Part shown: in pieces, positions 23,438-35,384 of the stretch | How the letters are laid out: every line of letters starts with the position of its first letter | Position numbering within the stretch: position 1 is the stretch's first letter | Source of the DNA: Punica granatum | Lineage: Eukaryota; Streptophyta; Magnoliopsida; Myrtales; Lythraceae | DNA length: 64,000 nt | Reading direction: 5' to 3' | Assembly: GCF_007655135.1 (NCBI RefSeq) | Contig: NC_045128.1 | Location: 38,577,885-38,641,884 of the forward strand | Translations under genes and position numbers: made by a program | The notes under the pieces: model-generated | Told to the model about the DNA's origin: nothing | Databases searched by the model: none | What the model saw: only the letters and a program-made list of their open reading frames with translations

Positions 23438-25122
23438 CTGCAATAAATTGAATTGAATGGTTAAAAAAATTTTAAAAAAGAAAAAAAAAGTAATAATTAT
23501 GCTGTTTGGATTAGTACGATGACCGGAAAATGAATCCTCAAACTTTGTTAGCGACAATGACTTCTCTAATTATCCAATTTCCCATCACATTAAACCAATG
23601 AATGAAGATGAATGTCATAAACCCGTCTCCCGCCGTACCACCGGACGGTCCCTTGGCCCTTTGTCCTTCAGATCAGCGTCCTGGGAAGTGCTGATCTAAA
23701 TCATCTAATAATGCCCCAAAGAACACCCTCAAGATTATCTGAATCTGATGGCTGAACGGTACAATTTCCCTCTGTTATATAAAAGGCTATCTCATCCCAT
23801 TTAATCTAAGCTTTTCATCGCCTAACTTCAACGTTTTACATGATTCTATTGAAATACATAGCAATTGTTTTATCATGTTCGATTTGATCGCCCTACATTT
23901 TTCTTTTGGTATAGGGAAGACTCATAGATCTGATAAAGATAAATGAAAAGCAAAAAAGTATAAGAAATTCCAAGAATAAGATCGAAAAAGCTTGTATCAC
24001 AGTACCATAACTTTTCCCCGTCATTTTTACTGATGAATGCTTTTGAGTATGGACCCAAGTACTTCCCTAAACAGCTCTTGGAATTTCACACAAATTAATA
24101 AACCAAAAATACCATTGATGCAAAATGTAATCTCATTACAATCCATTAGAAGTCCAGGTACTTATACAGAAACAAAAACGCAAGAGAAGTAGCAAAAAAC
24201 AGCATAACACTCGACGGTCCCAACCAGGGCAAGTTTCGAACACGAAACACCGAATTATTCAATCCCCAAATCCCCTACACGTGGACGCGACAATACTACG
24301 GCAAGAACACCAGAAGCTCAGAAACCATGAATCTTGATCTGGTCCTTTCTATATGTTGTTATATGTTGCATCTTGCCAGTTACAATCGTCGGAAACTTGA
24401 TTATACATAATTTCGCATTCTCTATTTTCTTCCAAATTCAGCAGATCAGCGGACACATAAGGAAGATGTTAGACATTTGAACATCCTTTTGATCATCATA
24501 ATTAAGGAACCAAGAACATCTGAGTATTTGACCTAAGTCGAAAGGCCGAGAAACATATAAAGAGCGACAAAACAATTGCCCAATTCGCGGTTGAATACAA
24601 ATATCGATTTTTCAACCCAAAAAGGAACAGAAAAATTCCAGTCGACTGATATATGTCTCTGGTCAGATCTCAGCAGAGGAGTCTAGAGAGATTCGGAGAC
24701 GAGATGACGCAAAATCATACCGGTAAAGAGAGATTCAAGGAGAGTCGAAGCCAGAGAGTCGGAGATAAAAGGCGAGCGACGGAGAGGAACTGTAGGGAGA
24801 GGGAGTACAGAGTCGATTTAGGGTTGAAGAGGCTGAGACGAAAGCTGAGCTTTACCTTCTTCTTCCTTCATGTCTTCCCGATCTGACTGATATTGAGGGT
24901 AACTTTACCCTCTTTTTTTTTTTTTTTAAGTAATTACCATCCGGTTCCGGTTCCGGTTTTGGATACCCCATAGACTGGAACCGGAACCGGAACCGGATTT
25001 CACCGGTTCCTTATTTTGATACCCGGACCCTACCCTATTTTCAATACGAGCTACCCGGACCCTACCCTACCGGGTAGGTTCTGACCGGTTCCGGGTATAC
25101 CCGGTATCCGTGCACACCCCTA
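22709..25122 (-). repeat. hAT tandem unit 3, 2414 bp (A type)
   Basis: It matches unit 1 at the diagnostic sites: CAA codon, long terminus, ATCCCCAAAT, AGAAGTAGC, AATCATACCGG. It differs by CTGATGGCTG, shared with unit 5. Confidence 0.92.
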
Positions 25123-25851
25123 GCCCCACTCATTGATGCATTTCTCAACCATCTTACCAATCTCCTTACCCTTATGGCTAGGCATAACAACAAAGTTAAT
25201 AACTCTCTTGTGCAACTTCCAATCACCATCAATAAAATGAGCAGTGAGACACAAGTAACTCAAATTCTGAATAGAAATCCAAATATCCGTAGTGAGAGCA
25301 ATCCTTGATTTTAGAGATTTTAACTTATCTTTTAGACTCATTCTCTCACAAATATAGAGCTTCATGCAATCTCTTGCAACTGTAAACCTCGAAATATGTT
25401 TAAACAAAGGCTGCAATGCTGACACAAAACCCCTAAAACCTTATTTCTCGACAACAGAAAATGGTTGCTCATCAACAATAACCATTCGAGCTAACACGTG
25501 CCTACAGTATTCTTCATCAAATTTCCAAGTAGTCATTGATTTGACACTTACTCCATCTACTCCAGATTGAGAAAATGATGATATCAACTCTTGCTTTTTG
25601 TCAAGATTTTGGGGATATTTTGAGCAAGTTTTCAAATGTTTCCACATTGATGAAGTACCCCAATCAACATAATAAGCAAGAAGTGAATTGCAGTAATTAC
25701 AAATTGAAACATCCTTTCCATTTTTCTCATCTTTGCCTTTATGAAAATGACCCCAAACCTCGGACCTTGACTTCTTAGAGCCCACTTTGGTCGATGATAC
25801 CCCGCATGTAGACTCATTATCAGCAGTTGTCTTGTTAGTCGAATTTTCCAT
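25120..25851 (-). pseudogene. Truncated hAT frame in unit 4, with internal stop
   Basis: The counterpart of the unit 2 frame, with the same TAA (25443-25441), giving 136 residues. The two carry the stop by common descent. Confidence 0.8.
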
Positions 25852-27497
25852 CTGCAATAAATTGAATTGAATGGTTAAAAAAATTTTAAAAAAGAAAAAA
25901 AAAGTAATAATTATGCTGTTTGGATTAGTACGATGACCGGAAAATGAATCCTCAAACTTTGTTAGCGACAATGACTTCTCTAATTATCCAATTTCCCATC
26001 ACATTAAACCAATGAATGAAGATGAATGTCATAAACCCGTCTCCCGCCGTACCACCGGACGGTCCCTTGGCCCTTTGTCCTTCAGATCAGCGTCCTGGGA
26101 AGTGCTGATCTAAATCATCTAATAATGCCCCAAAGAACCCTCAAGATTATCTGAATCTGTTGGCTGAACGGTACAATTTCCCTCTGTTATATAAAAGGCT
26201 ATCTCATCCCATTTAATCTAAGCTTTTCATCGCCTAACTTCAACGTTTTACATGATTCTATTGAAATACATAGCAATTGTTTTATCATGTTCGATTTGAT
26301 CGCCCTACATTTTTCTTTTGGTATAGGGAAGACTCATAGATCTGATAAAGATAAATGAGAAGCAAAAAAGTATAAGAAATTCCAAGAATAAGATCGAAAA
26401 AGCTTGTATCACAGTACCATAACTTTTCCCCGTCATTTTTACTGATGAATGCTTTTGAGTATGGACCCAAGTACTTCCCTAAACAGCTCTTGGAATTTCA
26501 CACAAATTAATAAACCAAAAATACCATTGATGCAAAATGTAATCTCATTACAATCCATTAGAAGTCCAGGTACTTATACAGAAACAAAAACGCAAGAGAA
26601 GCAGCAAAAAACAGCATAACACTCGACGGTCCCAACCAGGGCAAGTTTCGAACACGAAACACCGAATTATTCAATGCCCAAATCCCCTACACGTGGACGC
26701 GACAATACTACGGCAAGAACACCAGAAGCTCAGAAACCATGAATCTTGATCTGGTCCTTTCTATATGTTGTTATATGTTGCATCTTGCCAGTTACAATCG
26801 TCGGAAACTTGATTATACATAATTTCGCATTCTCTATTTTCTTCCAAATTCAGCAGATCAGCGGACACATAAGGAAGATGTTAGACATTTGAACATCCTT
26901 TTGATCATCATAATTAAGGAACCAAGAACATCTGAGTATCTGACCTAAGTCGAAAGGCCGAGAAACATATAAAGAGCGACAAAACAATTGCCCAATTCGC
27001 GGTTGAATACAAATATCGATTTTTCAACCCAAAAAGGAACATAAAAATTCCAGTCGACTGATATATGTCTCTGGTCAGATCTCAGCAGAGGAGTCTAGAG
27101 AGATTCGGAGACGAGATGACGCAAAATCTTACCGGTAAAGAGAGATTCAAGGAGAGTCGAAGCCGAAGAGTCGGAGATAAAAGGCGAGCGACGGAGAGGA
27201 ACTGTAGGGAGAGGTAGTACAGAGTCGATTTAGGGTTGAAGAGGCTGAGACGAAAGCTGAGCTTTACCTTCTTCTTCCTTCATGTCTTCCCGATCTGACT
27301 GATATTGATGGTAACTTTACCCTTTTTTTTTTTTAAGTAATTACCATCCGGTTCCGGTTCCGGTTTTGGATACCCCATAGACTGGAACCGGAACCGGAAC
27401 CGGATTTCACCGGTTCCTTATTTTGATACCCGGACCCTACCCTACCGGGTAGGTTCTGACCGGTTCCGGGTATACCCGGTATCCGTGCACACCCCTA
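25123..27497 (-). repeat. hAT tandem unit 4, 2375 bp (B type)
   Basis: It is nearly identical to unit 2, including TAA, the short terminus and AGAGGTAGTACAG. Units 2+3 and 4+5 (or 1+2 and 3+4) are offset by about 4,787 bp, so the array expanded as dimers. Confidence 0.92.
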
Positions 27498-28226
27498 GCC
27501 CCACTCATTGATGCATTTCTCAACCATCTTACCAATCTCCTTACCCTTATGGCTAGGCATAACAACAAAGTTAATAACTCTCTTGTGCAACTTCCAATCA
27601 CCATCAATAAAATGAGCAGTGAGACACAAGTAACTCAAATTCTGAATAGAAATCCAAATATCCGTAGTGAGAGCAATCCTTGATTTTAGAGATTTTAACT
27701 TATCTTTTAGACTCATTCTCTCACAAATATAGAGCTTCATGCAATCTCTTGCAACTGTAAACCTCGAAATATGTTTAAACAAAGGCTGCAATGCTGTCAC
27801 AAAACCCCTAAAACCTTGTTTCTCGACAACAGAAAATGGTTGCTCATCAACAATAACCATTCGAGCTAACACGTGCCTACAGTATTCTTCATCAAATTTC
27901 CAAGTAGTCATTGATTTGACACTTACTCCATCTACTCCAGATTGAGAAAATGATGATATCAACTCTTGCTTTTTGTCAAGATTTTGGGGATATTTTGAGC
28001 AAGTTTTCAAATGTTTCCACATTGATGAAGTACCCCAATCAACACAATAAGCAAGAAGTGAATTGCAGTAATTACAAATGGAAACATCCTTTCCATTTTT
28101 CTCATCTTTGCCTTTATGAAAATGATCCCAAACCTCGGACCTTGACTTCTTAGAGCCCACTTTGGTCGATGATACCCCGCATGTAGACTCATTATCAGCA
28201 GTTGTCTTGTTAGTCGAATTTTCCAT
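27495..28226 (-). CDS. Truncated transposase: BED finger protein of 243 aa (unit 5)
   Basis: The same open frame as in unit 3, from MENSTNKT to INEWG, then TAG made by the terminus of unit 4 (27497-27495). The BED finger is intact. It lies next to the outermost promoter block, closest to flanking host DNA, so it is the copy most likely to be read first from the right end. Expression unknown. Confidence 0.65.
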   Translation of the reverse strand: MENSTNKTTADNESTCGVSSTKVGSKKSRSEVWDHFHKGKDEKNGKDVSICNYCNSLLAYCVDWGTSSMWKHLKTCSKYPQNLDKKQELISSFSQSGVDGVSVKSMTTWKFDEEYCRHVLARMVIVDEQPFSVVEKQGFRGFVTALQPLFKHISRFTVARDCMKLYICERMSLKDKLKSLKSRIALTTDIWISIQNLSYLCLTAHFIDGDWKLHKRVINFVVMPSHKGKEIGKMVEKCINEWG

Positions 28227-29917
28227 CTGCAATAAATTGAATTGAATGGTTAAAAAAATTTTAAAAAAGAAAAAAAAGTAATAATTATGCTGTTTGGATT
28301 AGTACGATGACCGGAAAATGAATCCTCAAACTTTGTTAGCGACAATGACTTCTCTAATTATCCAATTTCCCATCACATTAAACCAATGAATGAAGATGAA
28401 TGTCATAAACCCGTCTCCCGCCGTACCACCGGACGGTCCCTTGGCCCTTTGTCCTTCAGATCAGCGTCCTGGGAAGTGCTGATCTAAATCATCTAATAAT
28501 GCCCCAAAGAACACCCTCAAGATTATCTGAATCTGATGGCTGAACGGTACAATTTCCCTCTGTTATATAAAAGGCTATCTCATCCCATTTAATCTAAGCT
28601 TTTCATCGCCTAACTTCAACGTTTTACATGATTCTATTGAAATACATAGCAATTGTTTTATCATGTTCGATTTGATCGCCCTACATTTTTCTTTTGGTCT
28701 AGGGAAGACTCATAGATCTGATAAAGATAAATGAAAAGCAAAAAAGTATAAGAAATTCCAAGAATAAGATCGAAAAAGCTTGTATCACAGTACCATAACT
28801 TTTCCCCGTCATTTTTACTGATGAATGCTTTTGAGTATGGACCCAAGTACTTCCCTAAACAGCTCTTGGAATTTCACACAAATTAATAAACCAAAAATAC
28901 CATTGATGCAAAATGTAATCTCATTACAATCCATTAGAAGTCCAGGTACTTATACAGAAACAAAAACGCAAGAGAAGCAGCAAAAAACAGCATAACACTC
29001 GACGGTCCCAACCAGGGCAAGTTTCGAACACGAAACACCGAATTATTCAATGCCCAAATCCCCTACACGTGGACGCGACAATACTACTGCAAGAACACCA
29101 GAAGCTCAGAAACCATGAATCTTGATCTGGTCCTTTCTATATGTTGTTATATGTTGCATCTTGCTGGTTACAATCGTCGGAAACTTGATTATACATAATT
29201 TCGCATTCTCTATTTTCTTCCAAATTCAGCAGATCAGCGGACACATAAGGAAGATGTTAGACATTTGAACATCCTTTTGATCATCATAATTAAGGAACCA
29301 AGAACATCTGAGTATCTGACCTAAGTCGAAAGGCCGAGAAACATATAAAGAGCGACAAAACAATTGCCCAATTCGCGGTTGAATACAAATATCGATTTTT
29401 CAACCCAAAAAGGAACATAAAAATTCCAGTCGACTGATATATGTCTCTGGTCAGATCTCAGCAGAGGAGTCTAGAGAGATTCGGAGACGAGATGACGCAA
29501 AATCTTACCGGTAAAGAGAGATTCAAGGAGAGTCGAAGCCGGAGAGTCGGAGATGAAAGGCGAGCGACGGAGAGGAACTGTAGGGAGAGGGAGTACAGAG
29601 TCGATTTAGGGTTGAAGAGGCTGAGACGAAAGCTGAGCTTTACCTTCTTCTTCCTTCATGTCTTCCCGATCTGACTGATATTGAGGGTAACTTTACCCTT
29701 TTTTTTTTTAAGTAATTACCATCCGGTTCCGGATTCCGGTTCCGGTTCCGGTTTTGGATACCCCATAGACTGGAACCGGAACCGGAACCGGATTTCACCG
29801 GTTCCTTATTTTGATACCCGGACCCTACCCTATTTTCAATACGAGCTATCCGGACCCTACCCTACCGGGTAGGTTCTGACCGGTTCCGGGTATACCCGGT
29901 ATCCGTGCACACCCCTA
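27498..29917 (-). repeat. hAT tandem unit 5, 2420 bp, outermost, with the true right end
   Basis: A mosaic. Its coding half matches A-type units (CAA; CTGATGGCTG as in unit 3). Much of the outer half matches B-type units (ATGCCCAAAT, AGAAGCAGC, AATCTTACCGG), but it keeps the long terminus and an extra CCGGATT near 29,730. Its terminus borders host DNA and the target duplication. Confidence 0.9.
29700..29917. repeat. Right subterminal repeats and terminus of the hAT element
   Basis: Dense GGTTCCGG / CCGGAACC words, two ACCCGGACCCTACCC-like words, and CCGGGTATACCCGG before CACCCCTA. Four internal copies end at 20335, 22708, 25122 and 27497. Confidence 0.8.
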
Positions 29918-29925
29918 CATGCTAC
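29918..29925. repeat. Right target-site duplication of the hAT element
   Basis: CATGCTAC, a perfect match to 15674-15681. Confidence 0.92.
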
Positions 29926-30044
29926 CAGTAAACGTGCGAATGGGCTACTGAGAAATCAGGACTCTCTAAGTTCTCTTCACGACATCATAACAGAGAGAGG
30001 TCATTTTTAATTTATGCTAGGGTCAAGATCATTTGTTAGTAGAT

Positions 30045-30222
30045 GTGGGTTGGTTCAAGCGGTTAGGCGCTTCTTCTCCTTAAACAAGTCTCGCACTCGA
30101 TTTTTGCGAATGAATAAAATCCACGCTGAGAGAATTCTATTCCTTAGTGAACCGACCCGGCTAGACTGGATTAGCGGATCCCATTGAACTTCCAGATATT
30201 AAGGTTCGCACAAAAAAAAAAC
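30045..30222 (+). mobile_element. tRNA-related SINE, family 2, fullest copy
   Basis: It begins GGTTGGTTCAAGCGGTTAGG (box-A-like), passes AAGTCTCGCACTCGATTT at the box B position, continues with GGCTAGACTGGATTAGCGG and ends in an A run. Other copies: 5,527 (tail), 31,966, 50,668, 50,889 and 55,698. Confidence 0.65.
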
Positions 30223-31965
30223 AAGAAACTCATGTCTCTCAATGAATAGGCTGAGAAAACAATTTAGGAGATTGTATAGGTGCTGACAACAAAAATATAT
30301 CTTTCATGCTTTATAATTTTTATTTGCAAATAATGAAGAAATTCTTCGACGATCCTCCTCGGATTGCAACAAGTAATAGAATGGGTGTTACGCACTCAAG
30401 TAATGACCTTTATCGTTTTTAATTGTAATATCTTAGATTCTTATTAGTTTTTTCTCGTCCATTCTTGCGTGATATATCAGGATAAGTTTTCCTCCGGATA
30501 ATGCTATTTTATTATAAGAAATAAACAAGAAGATTAGGGAAGGATAGAGACGAAAATCTAACAAAGCAAAGACAGCCTAAAAGAGAGGTGACTGCACGTG
30601 TAGGTGCGGACATGTGCAGGAATCCCTCCAGCAGGTTACCTGAAATTTAGACGTACTATGTCGATCTGTAATAAGAAATTCATTGTCTTGTCTTTATATG
30701 GGATTAATTGCATTTTCGAGAAATTTAGGAACAGATAAAAAATAATAATTTTACAAAGCTCCAAGAAATTATAATTCGTCTCAGCTTATCAATGTGATTG
30801 ACATCACTGTCAAAATGGGCTCTAGGAAGCAGTTGTCCAGCCATCATAGGAAAGTTCGAAGAAAGCCACGCCCATTTTTATTGCCGATGCAAACTCTTAT
30901 CCGAACGCAATGTGCATCTCTTTATCTTTTCACAATCGGATAATACGTATACTATAGGGTTATCGTAATAAGCATATATATGAACATCAGACCGATGAAA
31001 CATAAACATCGATATTAAAACTATGTATCCTAGCTAATACATTTTAAACATCGATAGGTGGACAATCCAACTATCTTAAAGTATCGTAGTAAGCCAAAAT
31101 TATTATAAATGTAAACATATTAGTTGATTAGTCATTTGATATGACCCAAGAAAAAAAAGGAAATTAATCTTTTTTTTGGAGAAAAGAATATAGGGGTTTT
31201 GACGTGGCGGGGAGTAAGACCCCCTCGAACTTCGATATTTGATAGGCCATAATTATCCTCACAGATCGGAGATTTCAAAAAGGCACTAACAATGAGCGAA
31301 AGGCAGCTTAATTGAACTCCATTCACATTTTAATGGACTTCTCTATAAATTTTTTCCGATTACATGCGAGATTGATAGGCGACTTAAATTTGGAACGTCA
31401 AGGCAACTATTTCAGGCGATTTACCCCCAACGCTACTAGAGACCTCGGAGGCGGAAATCGATTGCTTTATATGTTCACCTTCCACAGCACAGCAGAGCAG
31501 CAGTGTTTCAATTCAAGTTGCTTTCCTCGTCTCTGCCAGACATGGCCGTAAGCCGAGAATTGATTGGAGATACGATGAGGCGGCGGGCACACTATTAAGC
31601 AATCGGCGGCATGGAGATTGGACAGAGAGGGGTCGTTAAGAGGTGGGGACCACCGGGCTGCACTGATCTGGGGTCCACTCAACAGGTAGTGCTCGTCGTA
31701 GCTGTCCAATGGTTGTCGCACACCGCCCCTTCCATCCCTTATTCGGCTGACCCCAATTTTAAATTTAATAATAAATAAATAGAAACGGGAAAGAGCAAGC
31801 TACCGACTAGCTGGCCAAAGATAAGATAGATCATCCGTACTTGGGTTTTTACTTGGATTAATGAGGTGAAGACAAAAAGTTAAAGATATAAATTATTTTT
31901 TTTTATTTATATTAATTTAAACGGTTCAATATTTTTTTTTTTAATAAGATACTGAATTTCGATAT
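30223..31965. other. Intergenic DNA
   Basis: AT-rich, then a GC-richer patch at 31,440-31,740 with short open frames on both strands but no family resemblance. I support no gene here. Confidence 0.4.
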
Positions 31966-32080
31966 TGTAAATGGAGAAAATTCACGCTGAAAAAATTTTA
32001 TCCATTAATATACCGATCATGCTCGACTGGATTCGTCGAACATTGAACTTCCTAATACTTGAATTTATACCAAAAAATTA
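31966..32080 (+). mobile_element. SINE family 2, 3' partial copy
   Basis: AATGGAGAAAATTCACGCTG, CTCGACTGGATTCGTCG and CATTGAACTTCC parallel the 30,045 copy from its middle to its tail. Confidence 0.55.
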
Positions 32081-32827
32081 TTTCTTTTTATTTATTTATA
32101 TTCAAAGGAAAAGTACGATACAAATTACCCCATAAAGTTTAATTTAATGTACTTTAACCACATCAAACTATTAAACATGTATGGGGGTTCCTACTCAGTA
32201 TCGAAAGTAATATCTAAATAATTTCAGCGTTGAAGGGTGGCTCCTGAAATGAAATGTACATCGACAAGAGCTCACTTCGATACGTTATTTGTTGATGCAT
32301 GTAAAACAATATCAATTTGGAAATGAATCTTTCGAATGTCAAAAGATTCATATCATGAGATCATCCTATTGACATTCAAGATGGCAGCAGAAACGAAGAG
32401 CCGAACATCTCGGTGCTTCTGACGTCGCCCTTGTAGATGCTACAAAGTCTAAAGTTGTGTTAGGTGATAGTTCAAGATAAACAAAACTGAGGGGACTCTA
32501 AGGTGCAAACATTGTCCTTTTTTAATTTTTTTTTAAAAATTAAATCTTAATCTGAAAAAAGAAGAATACAGGGGGAGATGCTCTTTGCTGGATCCTGGTG
32601 TACGTGTGTGTTTGTGTTTGTGTGCGTGTGCGTGTGCGGGGTGTTGTGCGACAGCTCAGCCTTTTCAGCTGCACGGTTTCCCCTGCATGCATTCTCCTGT
32701 CCGCATTCAGGTAAATTACCATTCCCTGCGCCATCCCTACGGTACGCCCACTTCTAGATTTGATTTAACTCGTCATCGAAGTCATTAATGATTTTCCATT
32801 ACCGTTTACCACTCATATATAGAAATA
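32081..32827. other. Intergenic DNA with TG-rich microsatellite
   Basis: A (TG)-rich tract spans about 32,598-32,640. No gene recognised. Confidence 0.5.
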
Positions 32828-32858
32828 CTAGAATTTTTAATCCTGCGTTGCACGGGTA
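32828..32858 (-). mobile_element. Probable Helitron 3' terminus
   Basis: On the minus strand CCCGTGCAACGCAGG, an imperfect hairpin, is followed by ten bases (ATTAAAAATT) and then CTAG next to T. A hairpin 10-12 bases before a CTRR end inserted between A and T is the Helitron signature. The 5' TC end would lie to the right, within 33,000-33,900; I could not fix it. No Rep/helicase is present. Confidence 0.55.
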
Positions 32859-34985
32859 GTTTTTCTGCATATAATTTTTTTTTAATCTCTGTAAGATTAT
32901 AATTCTTTTTTTTTTCTCAATGGAAAATTTTAAATTAGAATTTCAATTTGAATAAAGTAGTTTTAATAAATTAAGCAAGATCCAAGGTACAAATAATTAT
33001 GTCATCATTTTATGAAATTAAATGAATAATCAATATATAATATAAATTGTATTTGCTATAGTAAAATTTTCAGAATAATTTTAAAATCTTAGAATATTTG
33101 TACTGTAATAATCTAATAATATATTGAACTTTGTATTTGTAAGTTTTAGTTCTTTCATAGATTGTATAATTAACTTATCGCTTGAAAATTAATTTTTTAC
33201 AAATAAAATTTTTCAAATGGGGAAAAAATACCTATATAAATTAATTCAAATAAAGTTTCTTCTCTATCTTTTTTATTTTTAAATACAAATAAAATTTTCA
33301 AGACTGAGGGCAAAAGATACTTAGATAAATTAACTTAAGTAAAGTTTTTTTTCTTATTTTATTATTTTTAAATTTAATTTAATCTGCATTAGATCTAGAA
33401 GTAAATATTATTTAGATATTGACTAATATAATTTTATATCAATAAATTTTTTATTTAATCCTATTTATTACCTATATAATAATTTTTCTACTGCTATATA
33501 AATAAATAATTATCTTTCTAATCCTATTAATTACATGAGATATAACTTTATATTTATATATATATATATATTTCATAAAATTTATTGTTATCTTATTTTT
33601 CTTGGAGTAATATGTCGTCCGGTGGTCGAAATAATAGAAAATTTTGGAGATCCGACGAACGATGCGTGATAGTTCCATATTCTCCCCGCTCACATGCAGT
33701 GGGCAGAGCGATCGCTGAGTGCCACGTGTCGTTTTATAGCAAAAAGTTCCGACATGCATAAAATTCTTTTCCAATCCAATTGCCAACTGAAATCATCCTT
33801 TCTATTTCAAGAAAAGGTGCAAATTATTATATTATATAATTAAAAAAGGGCATGAAAGAATTTTTTTTTTTAAATGAAGGGTTCACAGTTAATGTTGCCA
33901 ATTAGGGGGAGGGGGCAAGGCAAAAGGTGCGCAACAATTTCGGGTTTGAAAATTTTCCATAATTAGGTTGGGTCGGTGCCCGAAATTATTAGGACAAATG
34001 GGTAAAAATCAAGAATTAATCATTATCTGGCGCTGTAATTAACGAAAAAGGAAAGTCGAAGAATCAAGAGGAATTAATTCACAAATGTTGAAATGTCCAT
34101 TTCTATCCTGTCAAGCTGTTGCTCTGCTGTCTTATTGTTGGGGCAAAAAATCATAGGACAACATTTGCAATTGCCGAACTGTAGAAGAAGATATCGCTAG
34201 ACAGAATATTGGACAAAGTCGGAAAATCCTCCTAACTTATACCATTTCGTTTTCGAATACCATATCTTATCCAATCCCCTTTCAATCGAAATCCCGATCA
34301 GACACAAGTTCTACGTTTTTTTTTATGGTTTTTCTGCTTTTCACAGCTGCTCTTTCCACACCTCCGAATATCTGGCTTTTATTCCAAAAATGTCTTTCCT
34401 ACCTCCGCGGCAAACGTATAAAAGTTTATACCAAAATTTTCATAAAAAGACTACGAATTCATAAATACAAACAAAAGCCAACGGATTCTATTCTCAATGC
34501 CCCTATTCGTCCTAGGTCATGAGTTTTGATAATAAATACGACTTACTTACTCAGCGGAAAAAAGAAAAATAGAATTAGCCATGTCTAAACCATTAAAGAA
34601 GACGTTTTGAATACGCGCTTGATGATATTATACAATTGGGATAGAGTGGTCGCAGATAAGAGAACTGGAGTATGCACTACCAAGACTATTCCTTACATAA
34701 GTTAAATCCGTTGATCTTAATGCAACATTTCGTTAAATGGAAAGACTTTTAACATAATGTTCCGTAGAGAAAATAACGTATAATGAAGAATACGTGATAT
34801 CGGAAAACCGGGATTCGATGGCAAAGGTTTCTCCATTGGAGGGATCATGCACAAACGTTTGGGTAAATTATGAAGTGTTTTCTTAGTGCATGGAATGTTC
34901 TATTAACAACACAACAAAAATCAGCTTAGTGGCATCAACTTAATAAATCCTAATGAATTATGGCCCATCAGATCAATAACCAACT
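32859..34985. other. AT-rich DNA, possibly Helitron interior, then DUF1005 upstream region
   Basis: Very AT-rich to about 33,600. A CCACGTGTCG element lies near 33,722. No gene recognised. Confidence 0.4.
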
Positions 34986-35384
34986 TTAAAGATTGGAATC
35001 AAATGCAAGACAGAGAGAGAGAGAGAGTGTGTGTGTGATGATCTCAGGTGGGGCCAGGCCAGGCCAAGCCAAGCCAAGCCCCTTTCTTCTTGTTGTATCG
35101 CTGCTCATTCCTCCGTTACCCCAGCTAAGATTCCAGCCTGTGTTTCTCTCTCTAACCTCTCTCTCTCTCATTATTCCTTTCCCCGCTCCCATTCCCCATT
35201 TGTTCCTATTCCCACCCCCACCTATTCCCCTTTTTATTCCCTCCCCCTTCCTCCTCATCCCTTCAAACTCACTTCTTTGCTCCCCCATAGCTCCAAGCTC
35301 AGCTCTGCTCACTGACCCCAGACGGAACAGGATTGGATTGGCCTGACCCGATACGATTACCGGACTGCATCGACTCGTATCGGA
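34986..35384 (+). promoter_or_regulatory. Leader region of the DUF1005 gene
   Basis: (GA)n/(GT)n at 35,010-35,038, a short array of GGCCA/AGCCA pentamers at 35,051-35,081, then a CT-rich stretch to 35,280. Such GAGA- and CT-rich sequence is typical of plant 5' UTRs. The frames here do not show coding constraint. Confidence 0.5.

Larger units (their letters stand above)
15682..29917 (-). mobile_element. Composite hAT element with one left end and five right ends, 14.2 kb
   Basis: The element starts TAGGGGTGATCGG and ends CGTGCACACCCCTA, giving an 8-bp perfect inverted terminus (TAGGGGTG) with weaker similarity beyond. It sits between perfect CATGCTAC duplications. The left 2.2 kb holds the 3' half of a transposase gene read on the minus strand. 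The rest is five direct units of about 2.4 kb (17,925-29,917). Each consists of the transposase 5' half, leader, promoter and right terminus. The terminus of each inner unit is joined exactly (CCCCTA|GCCCC) to the same internal transposase position. Coding content and target-site length place it in the hAT superfamily, RICESLEEPER-like. Confidence 0.93.

Noticed and set aside
17925..29917. CRISPR-like or centromeric satellite interpretation of the repeated block
   Set aside because: The repeat units contain transposase coding sequence and transposon ends inside a target-site duplication; this is a plant nuclear transposon array.
31440..31740. GC-richer patch with short frames as a gene
   Set aside because: No frame longer than about 84 codons, no splice pattern and no recognisable domain.
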